Notes: generated from the letters alone by a model not told the origin. 64,000 bases of DNA from Paenibacillus sp. PvR098 (GCF_017833255.1 NZ_JAFIBU010000001.1:3446001-3510000), one strand, 5' to 3'; shown: positions 50,444 through 59,113, counted from the first letter of the stretch. A program made the numbers and translations.

Positions 50444-51265
50444 ATGAAATTGCAACAAATGAATCTCTTTTCAGACGATACAGATTATGAATTATCTAGA
50501 GTTATTACTTTTTTTAAGAGTATCCCGAATTTTGAAGGGAAGCTGGGACGAATACTCAGGAGGTCGATTGATGAAGTAGTAAACGGTAGATATACGGGGA
50601 GATTTAGCATTGACCAATTGGATAAAACTGAGAAAACTTATATTGGAACTCGTTTCCAACATATGCTTCAGCATGAACTTGAATTGCCATATGGTGAGGT
50701 TATGGATGCATTAATCGATGGAATTGAAGTAGATGTCAAGTTTACAATTGGAAAAAATTGGACAATCCCCTTAGAGGCGGATGGTCACATTTGCCTACTT
50801 ATTTCTGCAGATGATAACAAATCGGTTTTTCAAGCGGGATGTTTACGAATTTCGTCAGAAGTACTAAATACAGGTAAAAATAGGGACAGTAAAAGGTCGA
50901 TTAACGCGGAAGGAAGGGATTTAATCACGTGGCTAGTATCTAATGGAACATTACCTAGTAATTCATTACTAAAATTGGATCCTGAAGTAATTAAAAGAGT
51001 ATACTCGAAAAAATCTGGTCAAGAAAGAATTAACGAACTGTTTCGTTCTTGTCCAGGAATTATCTTCAACGGTGCCGCAATAGAATCTGTTGCAATGCAA
51101 AAGGACTCTTCCAAACGGGTTCGCGATGCGCGCAATATTTGGTTAAAGCCCGAGGGAATAAGCATCTATTCAGGCAAATATGACAATGACAAATTAGAAC
51201 AAAAAGGGCTTAAACCATTAGAAAAAGATGAGTTCATATCATTTTATGATCTTGAAAAAGAATAA
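50444..51265 (+). CDS. NaeI-family type II restriction endonuclease
   Basis: 273 aa. Strong NaeI-like features: T-E-K-T-Y-I-G-T-R-F-Q, catalytic D-V-K-F-T preceded by the acidic I-D-G-I-E, W-T-I-P-L-E-A-D-G-H-I-C-L and N-R-D-S-K-R-S-I-N. The C-terminus (A-R-N-I-W-L-K-P) is shorter than in NaeI, which has an extra topoisomerase-like DNA-binding domain. NaeI cuts GCC/GGC; the specificity here is not proven. Convergent with its presumed cognate methylase. Start may be the TTG two codons later, better placed after GAGGTGG. Confidence 0.88.
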   Translation: MKLQQMNLFSDDTDYELSRVITFFKSIPNFEGKLGRILRRSIDEVVNGRYTGRFSIDQLDKTEKTYIGTRFQHMLQHELELPYGEVMDALIDGIEVDVKFTIGKNWTIPLEADGHICLLISADDNKSVFQAGCLRISSEVLNTGKNRDSKRSINAEGRDLITWLVSNGTLPSNSLLKLDPEVIKRVYSKKSGQERINELFRSCPGIIFNGAAIESVAMQKDSSKRVRDARNIWLKPEGISIYSGKYDNDKLEQKGLKPLEKDEFISFYDLEKE

Positions 51266-51299
51266 ACTAAGGACTGTCTCTGTGACAGTCCTTAGTTTA
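51263..51299. terminator. Bidirectional terminator between restriction enzyme and methylase
   Basis: Perfect 16-bp inverted repeat TAAACTAAGGACTGTC with a 5-nt loop, serving both convergent genes. Confidence 0.9.
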
Positions 51300-51300
51300 T

Positions 51301-52545
51301 TTAATGAGCTAGACTATATATCTCCGAAGACTCTTTGATTTCAGTCTCAACAACGGACTCAGAGAAGACTTCGTCTACTACTTGTTGCAACAATGTGTTG
51401 AATGCGGCGGTAGTCATCCGGTTTCTATCTTTTTTTAACTCTACGGATGGTATGCGATCCAACTGTCTAGCTAAATTATTCGCTACGGCTTGCGCCAACA
51501 TGGGGGGGACCGCATTACCTATTTGTCTAGCAATCTCCGCCTTTGATCCGACGAATATAAATTCATCATTAAAAGTCTGTAGCCGCGCAGCTTCGCGATG
51601 GGTAAGCGGGCGATGGGCTTCAGGATGCAAATAACAACCTTTCTCAGGTTTGAAAAACTCAGTTCTAATAGTATAGGCCGGTTCCTCCCAGCGTAATCTT
51701 CCAAAAACGTCCGTACTTCCTGAGGGTTTTTCCAACCAACAGCGCGGTGTGATCTCCGGAGCTTTCCGCATTAAATCAAATCGATTTCCACCCGGCGGAA
51801 TTAACCGATAACGCCTGAGAGAAATCTCTGTAGGGTTTCTTCCGAAGTGCAGGTTCTGGGATTGGCCGACTTCTTCCGGTTGAGGAGATTCTAATGTAGT
51901 TGTATCGGGATATAACGGCAAATCTGAAATAGCATCCCTTACATTCCTGCGAACTGTAAGCGGCAAGGGGAATGTTGGAAAATGTGGACCCAACAAACCA
52001 ATAATAAAAGCTCTCACTCTTCGTTGGGGAACACCATACTCGACGGCTTTAAGCTCTCGATAATTCACCGTGTATCCCATCCGCTCGGCAAGGGTTTTTA
52101 TTGCAATCGCTTCTCTTGATCTTAGCAGCTCCGGTACATTTTCTATTACAAAAGCGAGAGGTTTCACTTGGGCTACGACCCGCATGTACTCTTGCCACAA
52201 TTGGTTCATTCGTAAGTGCTCGTCTCTTGGAGAGATCTTACCTAAAGGGGAAAATCCCTGGCATGGAGGACCGCCTATAATAATATCCGCTTTAAGACTA
52301 ACTGTACCCAGTTTCCTGATATCATCATTGAATACACATCCCGGTCTGGCTATATCAAGCATTTCACTTTGCAACAAGTCATCTTCAATTATTTGGTGAT
52401 TAAAATTTTTGGCGTAGGTTCGAGCGGCAGCTTGGTCAAATTCGACTGCAAAAACTGATTTATATCTCCCAGTGTTGTTGAAGCCCAAGGAAAGCCCGCC
52501 TGCTCCCGAAAATAAGTCGATAGTTTTATAGGTTCTTCTGGACAT
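51301..52545 (-). CDS. DNA cytosine-5 methyltransferase of the NaeI-like system
   Basis: 414 aa. Motif I D-L-F-S-G-A-G-G at 10-17, motif IV G-P-P-C-Q-G-F-S with catalytic Cys95, motif VI E-N-V, motif VIII Q-R-R-V-R, and the C-terminal Q-I-G-N-A-V-P-P (motif X). A target-recognition region lies between VIII and IX. It protects host DNA from the neighbouring endonuclease. Promoter elements and a LexA-type palindrome lie upstream. Confidence 0.95.
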   Translation of the reverse strand: MSRRTYKTIDLFSGAGGLSLGFNNTGRYKSVFAVEFDQAAARTYAKNFNHQIIEDDLLQSEMLDIARPGCVFNDDIRKLGTVSLKADIIIGGPPCQGFSPLGKISPRDEHLRMNQLWQEYMRVVAQVKPLAFVIENVPELLRSREAIAIKTLAERMGYTVNYRELKAVEYGVPQRRVRAFIIGLLGPHFPTFPLPLTVRRNVRDAISDLPLYPDTTTLESPQPEEVGQSQNLHFGRNPTEISLRRYRLIPPGGNRFDLMRKAPEITPRCWLEKPSGSTDVFGRLRWEEPAYTIRTEFFKPEKGCYLHPEAHRPLTHREAARLQTFNDEFIFVGSKAEIARQIGNAVPPMLAQAVANNLARQLDRIPSVELKKDRNRMTTAAFNTLLQQVVDEVFSESVVETEIKESSEIYSLAH

Positions 52546-52627
52546 ACTGTCGTTAGCTCCTTTCCGAGATAGTTCAACACCGATGCGCCTTCTATGATAC
52601 CATATTTAATTGACTGCTTCCTCTATT

Positions 52628-52656
52628 AGTTTATCACAGAACATATGTTCTTACAA
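52628..52656 (-). promoter_or_regulatory. Methylase promoter with embedded LexA-type box
   Basis: On the minus strand TTGTAA (52651-52656), 17-bp spacer, TAAACT (52628-52633). The spacer holds the perfect palindrome AGAACATATGTTCT (52638-52651), which fits the Gram-positive LexA pattern GAAC-N4-GTTC. It could also be a restriction-modification controller site, though no C-protein gene is seen. Confidence 0.55.
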
Positions 52657-52710
52657 TTTTTATGTTAAGAACAACTAGTACTTGTATAAATTCAATTCAT
52701 CCGTTATTAA

Positions 52711-52738
52711 TTGTATGCTGTTTGGTTGATATTATAAA
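52711..52738 (+). promoter_or_regulatory. vsr promoter candidate
   Basis: TTGTAT (52711-52716), 16-bp spacer, TATAAA (52733-52738), 26 bp before the vsr start. Confidence 0.45.
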
Positions 52739-52763
52739 AATAAAGATTCAAGGAAGGATCAAA

Positions 52764-53177
52764 ATGGTCGATTTTGTGGACAGAGTAACCCGAAGCAGAA
52801 TGATGCAAAAAGTCAAATCTATTTCTAAGCTGGAAGAAATGATTAGCAAGGAATTATGGAGACGGGGGCTTCGAATGAGGCGAAACGTTCTCGATTTGTA
52901 CGGAAAGCCTGATTTCAGCTTAAAAAAATATAAAATCGCCATTTTTATTGATTCCTGCTTCTGGCATTCATGTGAGCAGCATGGTACGGTTCCACAAAGC
53001 AATACGCAATTTTGGGAAACGAAGCTTAACCGAAATAAGTTGCGTGATCAAGAAGTAACGCAATATTATGTGGATAAAGGCTGGAATATTTTGCGCATAT
53101 GGGAGCATGAATTAAAGCAGGACTGGGAAGGAGCAATTAACAAAATTGTTACCTTTGTACTACAAAAGTCTTCCTAA
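52764..53177 (+). CDS. vsr: Very short patch repair endonuclease
   Basis: 137 aa. Vsr nicks next to T:G mismatches caused by deamination of 5-methylcytosine and typically accompanies C5 methylases. Motifs: M-M-Q-K-V-K-S at the N-terminus, K-P-D-F with the catalytic Asp, I-D-S-C-F-W-H-S-C (zinc and catalytic His) and F-W-x-x-K-L-x-R-N-x-x-R-D. AAGGAAGGA before the ATG. Divergent from the methylase, sharing the intergenic control region. Confidence 0.93.
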   Translation: MVDFVDRVTRSRMMQKVKSISKLEEMISKELWRRGLRMRRNVLDLYGKPDFSLKKYKIAIFIDSCFWHSCEQHGTVPQSNTQFWETKLNRNKLRDQEVTQYYVDKGWNILRIWEHELKQDWEGAINKIVTFVLQKSS

Positions 53178-53317
53178 AATTTGGGTACAAATGTTAGTAT
53201 TAAATATGTAGATAATATTTGGAAGACAGTATTATTCAAGGACATATTTCCCCTAAGCGGAGAGCGAGGGGATGCCTACTGATTAAAAATGGTCTATAAG
53301 GCGAAGGGAGAATTGCA

Positions 53318-54487
53318 ATGGTTGAAGAAAAAGAGTGGTTTGATGAGGTTGATACTTCTAATGATACCGAATACAATTCAATTGGTGAATATGACATTAC
53401 GTCCACACCTAATGATTTTAATGTAATTACAATATTCAACTTTATTGAAAAAGGAATCTTTAAAATCCCCGCATTTCAAAGGAATTATGTTTGGGATATT
53501 AAAAGAGCTTCAAAACTTATTGAGTCGATAATACTAGGACTTCCTATACCACAGATTTTTTTATACGAGGAATCAAGAAATAAATTTTTAGTTATAGATG
53601 GGCAACAAAGGTTACTGTCCATTTATTATTTTATTAAACAAAGGTTTCCGCGACAAGATAAAAGAATTGAGCTAAGGGAGATATTTGATCGAGAGGGCAA
53701 AATCCCTGAATCGATACTGGCAAATGAAAATTATTTTACAAATTTTAATCTTAAACTAGAGAGTAGTGACCCTAACAAGCCCAGCAAATTCAACAAGATG
53801 AATTATGCAACATTAGAAGAATACCAGACTGAGTTCGAACTGAAGACAATACGAAATATGGTAATAAAGCAAAACCAGCCTGATAATGAGCATTCATCAA
53901 TTTTTGAGATTTTCAATAGATTAAATACAGGAGGATATAACCTAAAACAGCAAGAAATTCGAGCGAGTTTGTTTCATTCTGACTTTTATAATTTGTTGAA
54001 CAGAATTAACCTGGATAAAAGATGGCGTCGTCTTTTAGGCAAAGTATCACCCGATTTGCATATGGCAGATGTAGAATTTCTTTTGAGAGGATTTGCGATG
54101 CTATACAACGGACAAGAATATAAACCATCAATGAATAAATTTTTAAATTTATTTTCAGGACAAAGCAAATCTTTCACAAGGGATAAAATTGAAGAAGCGG
54201 AGAAGGTTTTTTCAGCTTTTTTAGCAGCATCGGAAAAATTGGATTCGAATATTTTCCATAGTTTGAAGGGGTTTAGTGTTTCTATTTTTGAAGCAGTTTT
54301 CACAGCAGTAGGACGACCCTTTGTTAATAACACTAAAAAAGATGTCGAGATTTTTATAAGTGAAGATAAGGTCAACCGACTTAAAGGGAATACCACATTT
54401 ATTGACGCCACACAATCGAATACTGTTAGTAAAGACAACGTTTCTACAAGAATTGCTCTAGCACAACGGATTCTTGTTAATGAATAA
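53318..54487 (+). CDS. DUF262 protein (GmrS/ParB-fold type)
   Basis: 389 aa. DUF262 signature blocks: I-P-x-F-Q-R-N-Y-V-W, L-I-E-S-I-I-L-G-L-P-I-P, and the nucleotidase motif I-D-G-Q-Q-R-L. Family members occur in GmrSD type IV restriction and other defence loci, usually with a partner. No DUF1524 HNH partner domain is fused here; the next gene, 9 bp away, encodes a HEPN protein. AAGGGAGA before the ATG. Confidence 0.85.
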   Translation: MVEEKEWFDEVDTSNDTEYNSIGEYDITSTPNDFNVITIFNFIEKGIFKIPAFQRNYVWDIKRASKLIESIILGLPIPQIFLYEESRNKFLVIDGQQRLLSIYYFIKQRFPRQDKRIELREIFDREGKIPESILANENYFTNFNLKLESSDPNKPSKFNKMNYATLEEYQTEFELKTIRNMVIKQNQPDNEHSSIFEIFNRLNTGGYNLKQQEIRASLFHSDFYNLLNRINLDKRWRRLLGKVSPDLHMADVEFLLRGFAMLYNGQEYKPSMNKFLNLFSGQSKSFTRDKIEEAEKVFSAFLAASEKLDSNIFHSLKGFSVSIFEAVFTAVGRPFVNNTKKDVEIFISEDKVNRLKGNTTFIDATQSNTVSKDNVSTRIALAQRILVNE

Positions 54488-54496
54488 GGTGCCGTT

Positions 54497-55027
54497 ATGA
54501 GTACATTTATAGATGTGGTATATAATGAAAGTAAGGCTATTAAAGACTTTCTTAAAGAACAAGATCAAATCTCTTTTTTGAGCGAAGTCGACGACCAATC
54601 AAGAAAAAGTTTGCTGTTGTCAGCGGCTAGTTATTTTGAAAGTAGACTAACAGATATATTATTAAATCATTTGAAACATATCACCAACCAAAATCCAATG
54701 ATAGTATCTTTTGTGAAAAATAAAGCTATTAGTAGGCAGTATCACACGTATTTTAAATGGGATGATGTTAATGCAAATCAATTTTGGGGGTTGTTCGGGA
54801 ATGATTTCAAAAACGAAATGAAAGAATTAATAAGGAACAACCCCAAAATAGATGAGGCGGTTAAAGCATTTTTAGAGATTGGAAATGAACGAAACAAACT
54901 TGTGCATGGGAACTTTGCGATATATAAGTTGGAAAAAACACTTGAAGAGATTTACTCTCTTTCTAAAGTTGCTGAGCTTTTTTTGGAGTTTTTGGAGCAT
55001 CGCTTTCCATGCCAGCCGCAAGGTTAA
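54497..55027 (+). CDS. HEPN-domain protein (RiboL-PSP-type)
   Basis: 176 aa, all-helical. The C-terminal half contains E-R-N-K-L-V-H-G, the R-x4-H motif of HEPN ribonucleases, after a hydrophobic helix. It lies 9 bp after the DUF262 gene in the same operon, so the pair is probably a sensor/effector unit in which HEPN cleaves RNA; this is inference. AAGGTG ribosome site. Confidence 0.8.
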   Translation: MSTFIDVVYNESKAIKDFLKEQDQISFLSEVDDQSRKSLLLSAASYFESRLTDILLNHLKHITNQNPMIVSFVKNKAISRQYHTYFKWDDVNANQFWGLFGNDFKNEMKELIRNNPKIDEAVKAFLEIGNERNKLVHGNFAIYKLEKTLEEIYSLSKVAELFLEFLEHRFPCQPQG

Positions 55028-55060
55028 GTTGTAACCTTGGATATAAATATGAATGACAAA

Positions 55061-55085
55061 CCCCCAATTGTTAAATATTTGGGGG
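55061..55085 (+). terminator. Hairpin after the DUF262-HEPN pair
   Basis: CCCCCAA (55061-55067) pairs with TTGGGGG (55079-55085), 11-nt loop; T-tract absent. Confidence 0.55.
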
Positions 55086-55197
55086 CTTACTTAACTTACA
55101 TCTATTAATTGTCATGGGCCAAGAATTTTATTTAAAGAGGCCGCGGAAGAAACTTCGCCTTAGCGATGATACGGCGACCTTCGGTAAATCTTGAACT

Positions 55198-55300
55198 ACG
55201 CCACCTCCCCGAACATTCTCAGCATCACGCGGCGGCGGATTGTGGATTTGCCAAGCCACGGTTCGCTTTTCTGAACCCTTGTCCATATAAAACCACAAAA
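55198..55300 (+). repeat. Structured interspersed repeat, copy 1 (right part replaced)
   Basis: About 100 bp nearly identical to copy 5 (boxes GCCACCTCCCC, AGCATCACGCGGCGG, ATTGTGGATTTGCCAAGCCACGG, then GGTTC/GAACC hairpin and CCCTTGTCCAT). The right arm GGACAGGGG is absent; instead a 14-bp inverted repeat begins at 55296. Lies between the HEPN and OLD genes. Confidence 0.8.
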
Positions 55301-55338
55301 TGAGCTCTGTCCAAATTACCTGGTCAGAGCTCATTTTG
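55296..55338 (-). terminator. Perfect 14-bp inverted repeat after the OLD gene
   Basis: CAAAATGAGCTCTG (55296-55309) pairs with CAGAGCTCATTTTG (55325-55338), just beyond the OLD stop codon; it can act on both strands. Confidence 0.75.
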
Positions 55339-55346
55339 TATGAATG

Positions 55347-57446
55347 TTATACGAACTTCATAAAAAGCTTTTGCCATAAAATTTTGGTTGAGTCATTAAT
55401 AATTTTTGAGCGCTGTAAAAGCAGGCGTTGTTTTGCCAAGCGTGCTAAATCAACTTTCCAACCTATATTTAAGTGAATACTGTGTTTGTGTGCAAAATCT
55501 TGAATTTGGTTAATTAATGAGTTGCCAGCGACATAGACGTCTTCAAACTCCTCAGACTCAACATCACGAAAAAGTCGTACTATTCCGGGTCTAATCATGT
55601 CAAAAGGAATAAGGTCCTCTACCTCGCTATTTTCAATTTCAGTAATATCAAACACTTCAATGATTTTGTCGGGCGCATCCTTGTAAAGACGTTGTTCCAG
55701 TTTATTCTTAAAGTCTCTTCCTGGTTTATCAGAATCTAGTAATACAAAGGGGAGATCATCTGATTTACCAGAGAGTAAACTTGCGATACCCTCAACTCCT
55801 CGAACTCCACCCGACGGTACAAACACTATTTCTTCTTTTGGAGCTATGAGTTGTTCACTAATCAAGAAATTTTTTATTGCGCTTAGATAGAACTGATCAG
55901 ATGGCCCTTCAACAATTATTGGCTTACATCCTTGCAACAAGGTGTCAGAAATACTAAGTCCAAGGGCCGCATGGATAGCATAAACTGATCTTGCTTGAGA
56001 TTTATCTTCAGCTGCTCTAAGATCTTCAGAAGCAACTGTATACCCTTCGTCATCAACGTAAACAACTTTTACACGATCAACATGACTAGTGTCTACCAGA
56101 AATGGAGAATGTGTGGTATTAATAATCTGATTAGTATTAGAAAGGCTTTCAAAGAATTTAGATAAATCTCGTTGGGCTAACGGATGTAAAGATAGTCCCG
56201 CCTCATCTAGTAATAGTATTGCTCCTTTATGAGATTCTTGACTTTCTACAAGGAATATTAGATAGAAACTCAGGAACCACTGTAACCCTGTGCTTCTACC
56301 CTCTAATTCGACCTGCTCCGGTCTAATTTCATCTGATACCCATATTCGAAAATGCTTACCGTCAGCATGGAAATCGAAGCGGTAATTTCCTTGCTTCCAC
56401 CAATCTCTAAATTTAGAAGTTAAACTAGCAGAAGCAGATTGAAGGAGAACGTCTCTTTCAGTTTTATTTTGAGCGGCTTTACTTATTTCCTCAATAGGTG
56501 GCTCTTGAGTAACATTACCGTATGCATCTCTTATAGGCTCAGGGTCTTTACCAAGTTCAAGAATTTCTTGAGGATCAAGTCCGACGAATTCAAATAATAC
56601 ACGCAAGGTTCTAACTTTCGCTTCAATACTACCAGATAGATCAGAGCGTTTTAAATTATCGATGACGTGAGGTAAGTAAATTTCGGAATCTAAATTCCCA
56701 TAGTTTGAGTAGTATACAAATGATGGGAGCTCGCTTAAAACTAACTTTCTGGCTGCCTCTATACTTGATGGGTTAGGTCTTTCTAGGATGGTTTTAAATT
56801 CCCGAATCGAGTTCAATGTATCCATTAAAATCGGTCGTATAACTGAGGTTTTCATTTCTTTTGAGTTGAGATATAAACCATCGATAATAGCATTAATGTC
56901 AGATAAAATTAGTTCTTCTTTCTCACCGATTATTTCAAGGGATGCGGTAAGCCGCTGAAGAGTTTCATCCTTTATACCCTCCTCGGTCTTACCGGCTTCG
57001 TCTAAGGAGCCTATTAAATTGAGTGCATTTTCGATAATTTTGCTTAAATTCGGAGCAAGAATCGAGGCTTTACCTTTAGCATAAGGGAAGCCGATATAAT
57101 AATTACCGTTAAAATCCCTATCAATTGAAGCGATTCTAACATCGTCATACTCGCCACCAGTAATTTTAACCAGGTTCTGTATTAAGTTGTGGGGAAGTTC
57201 AAATTCAGTTTTTATGAAAATAGGCTTCTTTTCTTTGTCTCTTAGTTCTGAGTATCGTTTTCTAGGAAGATCAGCAAGTAGATCAATCTTACCTCCCTTA
57301 ACAGGGTGGAGTTTCCAAAGAGCAGTGAGTAAATTAGATTTTCCGGCTTCATTTACACCGACTAGTGTGGTGACATCATCACATTCAATCCAACCACTGT
57401 CTCTTACCGATCTAAATTCTAGGACTCTATATCGAACTAATTTCAT
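55347..57446 (-). CDS. OLD-family ATPase/TOPRIM nuclease
   Basis: 699 aa. SMC-like ABC ATPase at the N-terminus (Walker A G-V-N-E-A-G-K-S at 30-37), ABC signature and Walker B (L-L-L-D-E-A-G-L-S-L-H-P) in the middle, followed by a C-terminal TOPRIM nuclease (I-I-V-E-G-P-S-D, then V-L-L-D-S-D-K-P-G). OLD proteins protect against phages alone or as GajA with GajB. No UvrD-type GajB follows directly, but a helicase-nuclease gene is 2.5 kb away. GGGGGGG ribosome site. Confidence 0.88.
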   Translation of the reverse strand: MKLVRYRVLEFRSVRDSGWIECDDVTTLVGVNEAGKSNLLTALWKLHPVKGGKIDLLADLPRKRYSELRDKEKKPIFIKTEFELPHNLIQNLVKITGGEYDDVRIASIDRDFNGNYYIGFPYAKGKASILAPNLSKIIENALNLIGSLDEAGKTEEGIKDETLQRLTASLEIIGEKEELILSDINAIIDGLYLNSKEMKTSVIRPILMDTLNSIREFKTILERPNPSSIEAARKLVLSELPSFVYYSNYGNLDSEIYLPHVIDNLKRSDLSGSIEAKVRTLRVLFEFVGLDPQEILELGKDPEPIRDAYGNVTQEPPIEEISKAAQNKTERDVLLQSASASLTSKFRDWWKQGNYRFDFHADGKHFRIWVSDEIRPEQVELEGRSTGLQWFLSFYLIFLVESQESHKGAILLLDEAGLSLHPLAQRDLSKFFESLSNTNQIINTTHSPFLVDTSHVDRVKVVYVDDEGYTVASEDLRAAEDKSQARSVYAIHAALGLSISDTLLQGCKPIIVEGPSDQFYLSAIKNFLISEQLIAPKEEIVFVPSGGVRGVEGIASLLSGKSDDLPFVLLDSDKPGRDFKNKLEQRLYKDAPDKIIEVFDITEIENSEVEDLIPFDMIRPGIVRLFRDVESEEFEDVYVAGNSLINQIQDFAHKHSIHLNIGWKVDLARLAKQRLLLQRSKIINDSTKILWQKLFMKFV

Positions 57447-57536
57447 TGAATAACCCCCCCACTATTTCTATACGACTAGAATAACATAGAATTTGGATAT
57501 TGTACTATGACATAAAAGAGAGGTGATAAGTGTTAA

Positions 57537-57660
57537 GCGGCATCTCCGACAACCAAATCATTACGCTCCGGCGAATTGTGGTTTTGCACAGCCATGGTTC
57601 AGAAAAATGAACGCTTGTCCGTTCAAAACCACAATGTGTAATGGCGGACAGGGGTTCGAG
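57537..57660 (+). repeat. Structured interspersed repeat, copy 2
   Basis: The most diverged copy, but with a perfect 12-bp outer repeat ATTGTGGTTTTG / CAAAACCACAAT. The long stem is CTTGTCCG (57614-57621) with CGGACAGG (57645-57652), where the terminal A-T pair of other copies is replaced by G-C. Ends in GGACAGGGGTTCGA, identical over 14 bp to the ssrA T-arm. Confidence 0.8.
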
Positions 57661-57747
57661 ACGCTACAATCCGAATCAGGCATTGTCATTAATTTTATAG
57701 ATACCATCAAATATAATTTGAAATCGTTTTTTGACCATAATTCGCTT

Positions 57748-58410
57748 TCATCGCTTACTATCCTTGCACAACTGAGCTGCATTGATTGATACTGTCGATT
57801 TCTTGGCGGATTCTCTAAACATAAGCAAGATTTTAGTTTTATTTTCAATTTGGTTTTCAAGGAAATGTAGAAATTCAGGATTTGTAATCAGTCGATTTCT
57901 TTTATCATCATTTACGTTGATCGATAAGAAAATCCCTTTTTGATATTGGTATCTGCTAATGAATTGATCAATCTTTAAGAGATCATTCTGCATTTCTTCT
58001 CGTGTAACCTTGGGGTTTGCTTTTACTTCGATAATCAAATCTTGATGATCAAATGTACCGGGCTCATGAATCAAGAAATCGGGGTAATATATTGCATCAG
58101 TACTTTGAATACTGAACAGTTGTTCAATTTCCTTTCCAACTTGCGATTTTCGTAGTTCTGCTTGTAGAATGACTTTTTCGGTGAGGTTATTTTGCTCCAT
58201 GATCTTTCGATATTGATGGTAAAGTTCATAACAAAAAACACGCTCATGATGCCGCGTTAAATAAGGTATCAATTGTTCCCGTCTCGGATCTTCATCACCA
58301 ATACCATGAGCGTTTAGCATAGAATTAATCCAAGCTTGAGAGCCATAGTACACTTCGTTTATATTGTTAAGGGCCTTTCGGAGAAATTCTATATAGTCAG
58401 GTAAGTTCAT
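57748..58410 (-). CDS. PD-(D/E)xK-like protein, 220 aa
   Basis: The central segment Y-Y-P-D-F-L-I-H-E-P-G then D-L-I-I-E-V-K-A resembles the PD-x(n)-ExK catalytic core of restriction-like nucleases. The N-terminal 90 residues are helical. Family name not recognised; AAAGGAC before the ATG. Bounded by repeat copies 2 and 3, so it occupies a single-gene interval. Confidence 0.65.
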   Translation of the reverse strand: MNLPDYIEFLRKALNNINEVYYGSQAWINSMLNAHGIGDEDPRREQLIPYLTRHHERVFCYELYHQYRKIMEQNNLTEKVILQAELRKSQVGKEIEQLFSIQSTDAIYYPDFLIHEPGTFDHQDLIIEVKANPKVTREEMQNDLLKIDQFISRYQYQKGIFLSINVNDDKRNRLITNPEFLHFLENQIENKTKILLMFRESAKKSTVSINAAQLCKDSKR

Positions 58411-58549
58411 TTTTGTCCTTTGTTCCTTTCCTTTTTCTTAGGAAGAAATAAAATCTTATTAGGAAAGTTCTTCAAACGGCTCTGGATTTCCTTTTCATAG
58501 CATTTAGTAAAATGAAATTGGGTGATGGCTTAAATGAGTGTATATCGCT

Positions 58550-58684
58550 CTAAGGATATCATGCCACATCCCCAAATATCCTTAGCATCACACCACGGCG
58601 GATTGTGGATTTGCCAGACCACGGCTCAGTTGTTAGAACCCTTGTCCATGCAAAACCACAACAATTAATGATGGACAGGGGTTT
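58550..58684 (+). repeat. Structured interspersed repeat, copy 3
   Basis: Includes the 11-bp stem CCCTTGTCCAT (58639-58649) / ATGGACAGGGG (58671-58681). A copy-specific 5' stem CTAAGGATAT (58550-58559) / ATATCCTTAG (58576-58585) encloses the conserved GCCAC-TCCCC box. Followed by a terminator-like hairpin. Confidence 0.85.
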
Positions 58685-58731
58685 GCTACGCTCTCAGTTC
58701 AAAACAGACGATTTGTCAGTAATTGTTTCAG

Positions 58732-58769
58732 TACCGTCAGTTGCGTTTTTAGACGCTTTGACGGTACTT
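58732..58769 (+). terminator. Terminator-like hairpin of the copy-3 module
   Basis: TACCGTCA / TGACGGTA stem with T-rich tail, about 50 nt after repeat copy 3. A homologous hairpin follows copy 5. Confidence 0.6.
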
Positions 58770-58829
58770 TCGCTTTTCAATGAATTTTTCTGCACTGGCC
58801 CAAAAAATGGTATAATGTTGATAAACTGA

Positions 58830-59000
58830 TTATTTTGATTTGTACTATAATTCCTCTGCAATTACATAGTGGAAATAAAGTTAAGTCTGATTGCTTGATA
58901 CTGTGAAACATAATTTTACACATGCTCCTTTGAATCACCTACTATGGACGAGCGACTACAGGAAATCCATGAAAGAAAGAATGTTTTTCGATGAATAATA
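58830..59000. other. AT-rich spacer before the structured leader
   Basis: No gene seen between the copy-3 module and the leader of the 202-aa gene. TATAAT-like hexamers occur near 58812 and 58847, but neither has a good -35, so no promoter is claimed. Confidence 0.4.
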
Positions 59001-59096
59001 GACCGCAGGTCAAAGGGACCGAGCATGAAGAGGCTGCTGGGACCCTTGTCCGCTGAACATGCGAAGGGGAATTATTGGGAATTCCTTTGCGTGGGT
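59001..59096 (+). ncRNA. Structured leader of the 202-aa gene
   Basis: Three consecutive hairpins: GACC-GCA-GGTC (59001-59010). A 34-nt hairpin with AAGGG/CCCTT, CC/GG and AGCA/TGCT stems separated by symmetric A-A and G-G mismatches (59013-59046). A long hairpin CATGCGAAGG / CCTTTGCGTG with inner GGAATT/AATTCC (59058-59094). The ribosome site AAAGGAGG follows at once. The layout resembles a riboswitch or attenuator, but no known class was recognised. Confidence 0.45.
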
Positions 59097-59113
59097 AAAG
59101 GAGGCCTATAAAA

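Noticed and set aside
55128..55334. Short open frames inside the repeats (also 57523-57789, 58605-58829, 62828-63013)
   Set aside because: They are translations of the structured repeat in varying frames and strands, with no ribosome sites or consistent product.
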